Shown here: positions 26,140 to 29,568 of the stretch, one piece after another
Position numbering within the stretch: the first letter of the stretch is position 1
How the letters are laid out: the number at the start of each line of letters is the position of its first letter
Assembly: GCA_040399325.1 (NCBI GenBank)
Contig: JBBASJ010000025.1
Coordinates: 1-29,568 of the forward strand
Source: RGUW01 sp040399325
Lineage (GTDB): Bacteria > Cyanobacteriota > Cyanobacteriia > PCC-6307 > Cyanobiaceae
DNA length: 29,568 nt
Direction of reading: 5' to 3'
Notes under the pieces: generated by a model
Told to the model about the DNA's origin: nothing
The model's input: only the letters and a program-made list of their open reading frames with translations
Databases searched by the model: none
Program-made: the position numbers and the translations under genes

Positions 26140-26952
26140 ATGTTTGCGAGCGTTCTGCCAGCCCCGACTGAACTGCCGCCACTGACCATGGGTGGCTCCC
26201 AGTGGGATGCGATCTTCTGGGGCTTCATCGCTTCGGTCTCCCTGCTGGTCTCAGCAAGTCTGGGTGCGCGTTTCAAGCCAGGCGGCAAAACGGTCGCCGG
26301 TCTGCTGGCCTTCACCGCGGGCGTGCTGATCGCCCTGCTCTCCTATGACCTGATTGGCGAAGCCTTCACCGTGGGTGGGCTGGCACCGTCCTTTCTGGGC
26401 ATGGCCATCGGCCTGCTCACCTATGTGATCGCCAACAGGATGCTCAGCAACCTTGGCAACCACAGCCGTCGCTCCTGCGAGCACGGGGGTAAAACCCACG
26501 CCAGCATCGGGGCCATGGCCCTGGTCATGGGGGCCCTGGTCGATGGAATTCCGGAAGCGGCCAGCATCGGCATCGGCCTGCTGGAGACACGCTTCGTGAG
26601 TGCGGCGGTGATCGCCGGTGTGTTCATCGCCAACATCCCCGAGGGCCTGGCCAGTGGCGCTGGTCTGAGCCGAACCGGGATGTCCCAGCGACGCATCCTG
26701 CTGATCTGGGGACTGGTGACCCTGGCCTGCACCGTGTCGTCATGGCTGGCCTTTGTGCTGCTGCGCGAAAGCGGTCCGTTTGTTCAGGCCACCTTGATGT
26801 CGATCGCAGGTGGTGGGATTCTTGCAATGACGCTGCAAACCGTGGTGCCCGAAGCTTTTGATGGCACCAATGACCTGATCAGCGTGCTGGGGGCCATCGG
26901 GTTTGCAGTGGTCTTCACCCTGTCGCATGTGGTGACTCACGCAACGCCGTGA
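26140..26952 (+). CDS. ZIP-family metal transporter-like membrane protein
   Basis: A 270-residue polytopic membrane protein with about seven or eight helices. Helix 4 carries MGALVDGIPEAASIGIGL and helix 5 carries IANIPEGLASGAGL, the two signature PE motifs of ZIP transporters. Here the His usually found before each motif (HxxxDGxPE, HxxPEG) is absent, replaced by Ala130-140 region residues and Asn165, so metal selectivity may differ. A cytoplasmic loop between helices 3 and 4 has His and Cys (NHSRRSCEHGGKTH) and could bind metal. Start ATG 26140 lies just after the gap. It converges with cysQ with 20 bases between stops. Zinc or another divalent metal is the likely substrate by family. Confidence 0.82.
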   Translation: MFASVLPAPTELPPLTMGGSQWDAIFWGFIASVSLLVSASLGARFKPGGKTVAGLLAFTAGVLIALLSYDLIGEAFTVGGLAPSFLGMAIGLLTYVIANRMLSNLGNHSRRSCEHGGKTHASIGAMALVMGALVDGIPEAASIGIGLLETRFVSAAVIAGVFIANIPEGLASGAGLSRTGMSQRRILLIWGLVTLACTVSSWLAFVLLRESGPFVQATLMSIAGGGILAMTLQTVVPEAFDGTNDLISVLGAIGFAVVFTLSHVVTHATP

Positions 26953-26972
26953 ATCCCTGCGCGGCGTGTAGC

Positions 26973-27887
26973 TCAGACCACAAAGCCAGGATCAATGGTC
27001 GCCATGCAGGTCGCCGCCCGACGGCAGAGTTCGCCATGCGCCGGGCCATGGCTCGCGATCAGGCAGCCAGCCTGACGCACGTCTCCGGTGTTGTAGTGGA
27101 GTGGCCTGCCATCGGCGTGGCTGAACGCGCCACCGGCAGCCAGCAGCACCGCCTCCGGTGCCGCCATGTCCCAGTCCTTGGGAGCACTGCTGCCAGAGAG
27201 TGAGAGGTAGAGATCCGTCTCGCCCCGAAGAATCGTGGCCACCTTGCCGCCGACGCTGCCGATGGAGCGGGTCTGCCCCACCTGCAGGGCTGCGACCAGC
27301 TGTTCGAGACGCTGATCCCGGTGATTGCGGCTGGCTACCAACACCAGCTCAGCCGGGTCACGGCGCGCGCTGAGCTGGGCTGGCCTCTGTTGACCGGCGC
27401 GGTTCTCACGCCAGGCCTGGCTGCCCAGACCAAACCAGAGCTCCTCAAGTTCGGGCAGCAACACGACACCAAGAACCGGCCGCTGGTGGTGCACCAGAGC
27501 CAGATGCACGGCGTACTCGCCCGTGCCCTGCAGAAAATCTTTGGTGCCATCGAGTGGATCGAGGATCCAGAGCCATTCGGCCGGCAACGGCTCACCGGGG
27601 GTGAGCTGTTGCTTGGCCGTCTCCTCACTGAGCAGGGTCCAGGGAGCGTTGGGGAAGGCGCGCTCCAGGCCATCGAGCAGCCAGCCGTTGACGGCCAGGT
27701 CGGCGGCACTGACCGGCCCCTCGCCGCCGTCGGCGACGCTGAGCGCAGGCGGGAAGCCGTAAGGGGGCTGTTCACCCCTGCCATAGGCCAGCAGGATGTC
27801 GGCGGCGCCCCAGCTGAGGCGGCGCAGCTCGCTCAGCAAAGCATCGAGGCTGATGCCTTCTGGCACAACAGGGCTTGTGGGCATCAT
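26973..27887 (-). CDS. cysQ: 3'(2'),5'-bisphosphate nucleotidase CysQ (inositol monophosphatase family)
   Basis: A 304-residue member of the Mg-dependent, Li-sensitive phosphatase family. Metal ligands appear as SEE (87-89), DPLDGTKDF (D110, D113) and WDMAAPEAVLLAAGG (D240). CysQ removes the 3'-phosphate from PAP, a by-product of sulfate assimilation; related family members act on inositol or fructose phosphates, so substrate is by similarity. Two ATGs in tandem (27887 and 27884) begin it. It is divergent from rsmI with only 39 bases between starts, so their promoters must overlap. Confidence 0.88.
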   Translation of the reverse strand: MMPTSPVVPEGISLDALLSELRRLSWGAADILLAYGRGEQPPYGFPPALSVADGGEGPVSAADLAVNGWLLDGLERAFPNAPWTLLSEETAKQQLTPGEPLPAEWLWILDPLDGTKDFLQGTGEYAVHLALVHHQRPVLGVVLLPELEELWFGLGSQAWRENRAGQQRPAQLSARRDPAELVLVASRNHRDQRLEQLVAALQVGQTRSIGSVGGKVATILRGETDLYLSLSGSSAPKDWDMAAPEAVLLAAGGAFSHADGRPLHYNTGDVRQAGCLIASHGPAHGELCRRAATCMATIDPGFVV

Positions 27888-27926
27888 GGACGCAGCTCAG
27901 GGGCCCGTGCCCCACTGGGGTGCATT

Positions 27927-28826
27927 GTGCAGGAGGCCGAACCCGCCGCCGGAGTGCTGTATCTGGTGGGAACCCCCATCGGCAACCTGGGGGACCTGTC
28001 ACCCAGGGCCCGCCAGGTGCTGGCCGGCGTCAGCGCGATCGCCTGTGAGGACACGCGCCGCAGTGGATTGCTGCTGCACCAGCTGGGACTGCGCCAGGCC
28101 GACGGGTCACCGCGGCTGATCAGCTTTCATCAGCACAACCAAAACAGTCGCATCCCCGAGCTGCTGGCCCAGCTGGCGGCAGGCCAGGCCCTGGCGGTGA
28201 TCAGTGATGCGGGGCTGCCCGGGATCTCCGATCCCGGCGAAGAGCTGGTGGCAGCGGTCCGGGCTGCGGGCCATGAGGTGATCTGCGTGCCTGGGCCCAG
28301 CGCCGTGACCACGGCGTTGGTGAGCAGCGGTCTGCCGACCGGCCGCTTCTGCTTTGAAGGCTTCCTGCCGGCCCGCCCGCGTCAGCGGCGTGCCCGGCTC
28401 AGCGACCTGGCCGGCGAAGCGCGCACCCTGGTGCTGTTTGAGGCCCCGCATCGTCTGGTGGACCTGCTCGAAGACGTGCTGGAGCTGCTGGGCGATCGCC
28501 CGCTGCGGGTGGCAAGGGAGCTGACCAAACGCCATGAAGAGCAGGTGGGGCCCAAGGTGAGCGCTGCACTGGAGCACTTCAGGCGAGTGCCCCCCCAGGG
28601 CGAATGCACCCTGGTGCTGGGTGGTGCACCAACGGTCGCCCCCCCCTGCTGGGACCCGACCCAGCTCAGGGCAGAGCTGGGCAGGTTGCTGGAGCAGGGG
28701 CTCAGCCGCCGCGAAGCCGCCCGCCACCTGGCCGAGCACAGCGGCCACAGCAGGCGGGAGCTGTATGCCCTGCTGCACGAGGACGCCGGCGACGCTGAAG
28801 ACAACCTGGGTCAGCGCCCAGAATGA
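27927..28826 (+). CDS. rsmI: 16S rRNA (cytidine-1402-2'-O)-methyltransferase RsmI
   Basis: A 299-residue tetrapyrrole-methylase-fold enzyme. Typical motifs are LYLVGTPIGNLGDLSPRA at the N-terminus, CEDTRRSGLLL, ISDAGLPGISDPGEELV, PGPSAVTTALVSSGLP and FEAPHRLVDLLED. The C-terminal helical part (LSRREAARHLAEHSGHSRRELYAL) is the usual RsmI tail. The family 2'-O-methylates C1402 of 16S rRNA in the ribosomal P site. GTG 27927 is chosen as it sits just before the conserved core; the open frame upstream overlaps cysQ antisense. The next gene's ribosome-binding site overlaps its stop. Confidence 0.95.
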   Translation: MQEAEPAAGVLYLVGTPIGNLGDLSPRARQVLAGVSAIACEDTRRSGLLLHQLGLRQADGSPRLISFHQHNQNSRIPELLAQLAAGQALAVISDAGLPGISDPGEELVAAVRAAGHEVICVPGPSAVTTALVSSGLPTGRFCFEGFLPARPRQRRARLSDLAGEARTLVLFEAPHRLVDLLEDVLELLGDRPLRVARELTKRHEEQVGPKVSAALEHFRRVPPQGECTLVLGGAPTVAPPCWDPTQLRAELGRLLEQGLSRREAARHLAEHSGHSRRELYALLHEDAGDAEDNLGQRPE

Positions 28827-28831
28827 GGTGA
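28825..28831 (+). promoter_or_regulatory. Ribosome-binding site overlapping the rsmI stop
   Basis: GAGGTGA lies 9 bases before GTG 28841 and shares bases with the rsmI TGA. Its spacing favours GTG 28841 over ATG 28847 as the start of the small membrane protein and suggests coupling to rsmI translation. Confidence 0.6.
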
Positions 28832-28840
28832 GTTTGACCC

Positions 28841-29077
28841 GTGGGGATGCTGCTGCGCCTGCGCCTGATCTCGGCCAGCCTGACGGGGGGGCTGCTGCTG
28901 CTGCTGCTGCTCTGCCTGGGGGCTCAGAACCTCGATCGCAGGCCCCAGCTGAATCTGCTGGTAGGTCGTAGCGCCCCGCTGCCGGTTGGGTTTGTCGTGG
29001 GAGTGGCGCTGGTGATCGGTGTGATCAGTGGCGGTTGCAGCGCCGCGCTGGCCGGCCCAGACCAAGAACCCGATTGA
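28841..29077 (+). CDS. Small LapA-like (DUF1049-type) membrane protein
   Basis: A 78-residue protein with two membrane helices: TGGLLLLLLLCLGAQNL and VGFVVGVALVIGVISGG. The pattern of helix, AQN, a short loop ending in small residues, then a second Gly-rich helix resembles the LapA domain of small envelope proteins. The symbol is left blank because the match is by pattern only. It follows rsmI with a 14-base spacer and has a good ribosome-binding site for its GTG start. Its TGA (29075-29077) abuts the stop of the convergent gene. Confidence 0.68.
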   Translation: MGMLLRLRLISASLTGGLLLLLLLCLGAQNLDRRPQLNLLVGRSAPLPVGFVVGVALVIGVISGGCSAALAGPDQEPD

Positions 29078-29566
29078 TCAGCCCCCAGGCAGGGCGTACA
29101 GCGAGCCTTCGACCACCAGTCGGCTGATGCCCTTGATCTGGAGATAGGAGGCGCGGCGAACCAGCAGGGCGGGATCGGGCATCTTGATCACTCGCTGGGA
29201 ACGGCCGCACTGCCGCTTGGCCTGGCGCGGATTGGCAAACAGCTGAAGCGCCTGTCGCTCCTGCTCCTCAGGAGGGAGCTGCCCCAGCTCGGTGAAGTCC
29301 CTGAGGGGTCTGGCCTGCAACTCAACCGTCTTGTCGACGAGCATGTAAAGGCTGTCGGGCAACAATGACGCGACCAGCTCCTGAACCTTGACGGGCTCAT
29401 GGCTGATGCTCAGTGGCAGCACCGCCACGGCCGCAAACGCCTCGTCGTCGCCATCGCCGAGCAGATCGTCATCGGGATCGATCTCTTCGGCGTCGTCATC
29501 GCCGAAGTCGTCGGCATCGTCGATCGCCAGGACAGCCGCGTCGGCAGCCTCTGAAGCATCGGCCTC
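29078..29566 (-). CDS. Unrecognised protein with very acidic N-terminal region, 5' truncated by window
   Basis: The frame is open from the window edge to the stop at 29078-29080, giving 162 visible residues. The first 45 or so are dominated by Asp, Glu and Ala (AIDDADDFGDDDAEEIDPDD), then follows a compact domain from PLSISHEPVKVQELVASLLP to ISRLVVEGSLYALPGG, with one Cys (KRQCGRSQRV). An in-frame GTG at 29428 exists, but the acidic coding-like sequence continues upstream of it, so it is probably not the start. I do not recognise the family. No signal peptide or membrane segment is visible in this part, suggesting a cytoplasmic protein. Confidence 0.72.
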   Translation of the reverse strand, partial: EADASEAADAAVLAIDDADDFGDDDAEEIDPDDDLLGDGDDEAFAAVAVLPLSISHEPVKVQELVASLLPDSLYMLVDKTVELQARPLRDFTELGQLPPEEQERQALQLFANPRQAKRQCGRSQRVIKMPDPALLVRRASYLQIKGISRLVVEGSLYALPGG

Positions 29567-29568
29567 TG

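Noticed and set aside
26958..26985. GTGTAGCTCAG, resembling the 5' part of a tRNA
   Set aside because: No matching anticodon arm, T-arm or acceptor stem follows, and it overlaps the 3' end of cysQ. No tRNA or rRNA gene was recognised in the window.

Overview
The window looks like a high-GC picocyanobacterial chromosome of the Synechococcus/Cyanobium type. This rests on the gene content (long 100-residue S14, GTG-started pnp, alkyltransferase-like protein, GlgX, many type IV pilin genes), dense coding with ATGA overlaps, and a housekeeping block serS-rseP-rpsN-pnp followed later by cysQ-rsmI, an order I associate with this group from memory. No database was searched. Three runs of exactly 100 N (3950-4049, 10699-10798, 26001-26100) are scaffold gaps. 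No gene-free stretch exceeds 300 bases.

Region 1 (1-4884): the 3' end of a class A penicillin-binding protein, converging on rsmB (rRNA m5C methyltransferase). Upstream of rsmB and overlapping it is an alkyltransferase-like DNA-repair gene, divergent from trmH (tRNA Gm18 methyltransferase). A small membrane protein, a gap and a DppC-type ABC permease follow.

Region 2 (5023-12314): a type IV pilus region. A PilA-like pilin with its own terminator is followed on the + strand by a minor-pilin operon (large Cys-rich PilX/GspK-like, PilV-like, FimT/GspH-like, PilW-like) ending in a lipoprotein. A PilZ-domain gene converges on the lipoprotein. Beyond it, on the - strand, lies a second four-gene minor-pilin set (PilX/GspK-like, a pseudopilin that appears leaderless, GspH-like, PilW/GspJ-like). 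The two sets look like parallel versions of the four-part minor-pseudopilin tip complex. The gap inside the second set is almost certainly an assembly artefact, because an identical 55-bp sequence flanks it.

Region 3 (12361-19741): translation and RNA housekeeping. lepA is divergent from a NifU-type Fe-S scaffold gene, followed by serS, the RseP-type site-2 protease, rpsN with a strong terminator, and pnp.

Region 4 (19797-26952): a probable accessory block between pnp and cysQ. It holds a TPR protein with a C-terminal 2OG-Fe(II) oxygenase-like domain, a 717-residue protein joining an OB-like N-terminus, an N-acylglucosamine-2-epimerase-like barrel and a STAS domain, a GlgX debranching enzyme, and a ZIP-family transporter. 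Parts of it are much more AT-rich than the flanks. The epimerase-STAS fusion is the least explained gene in the window.

Region 5 (26973-29568): cysQ divergent from rsmI, a small LapA-like membrane protein, and the 3' part of an unrecognised gene with a very acidic N-terminal region running off the window.
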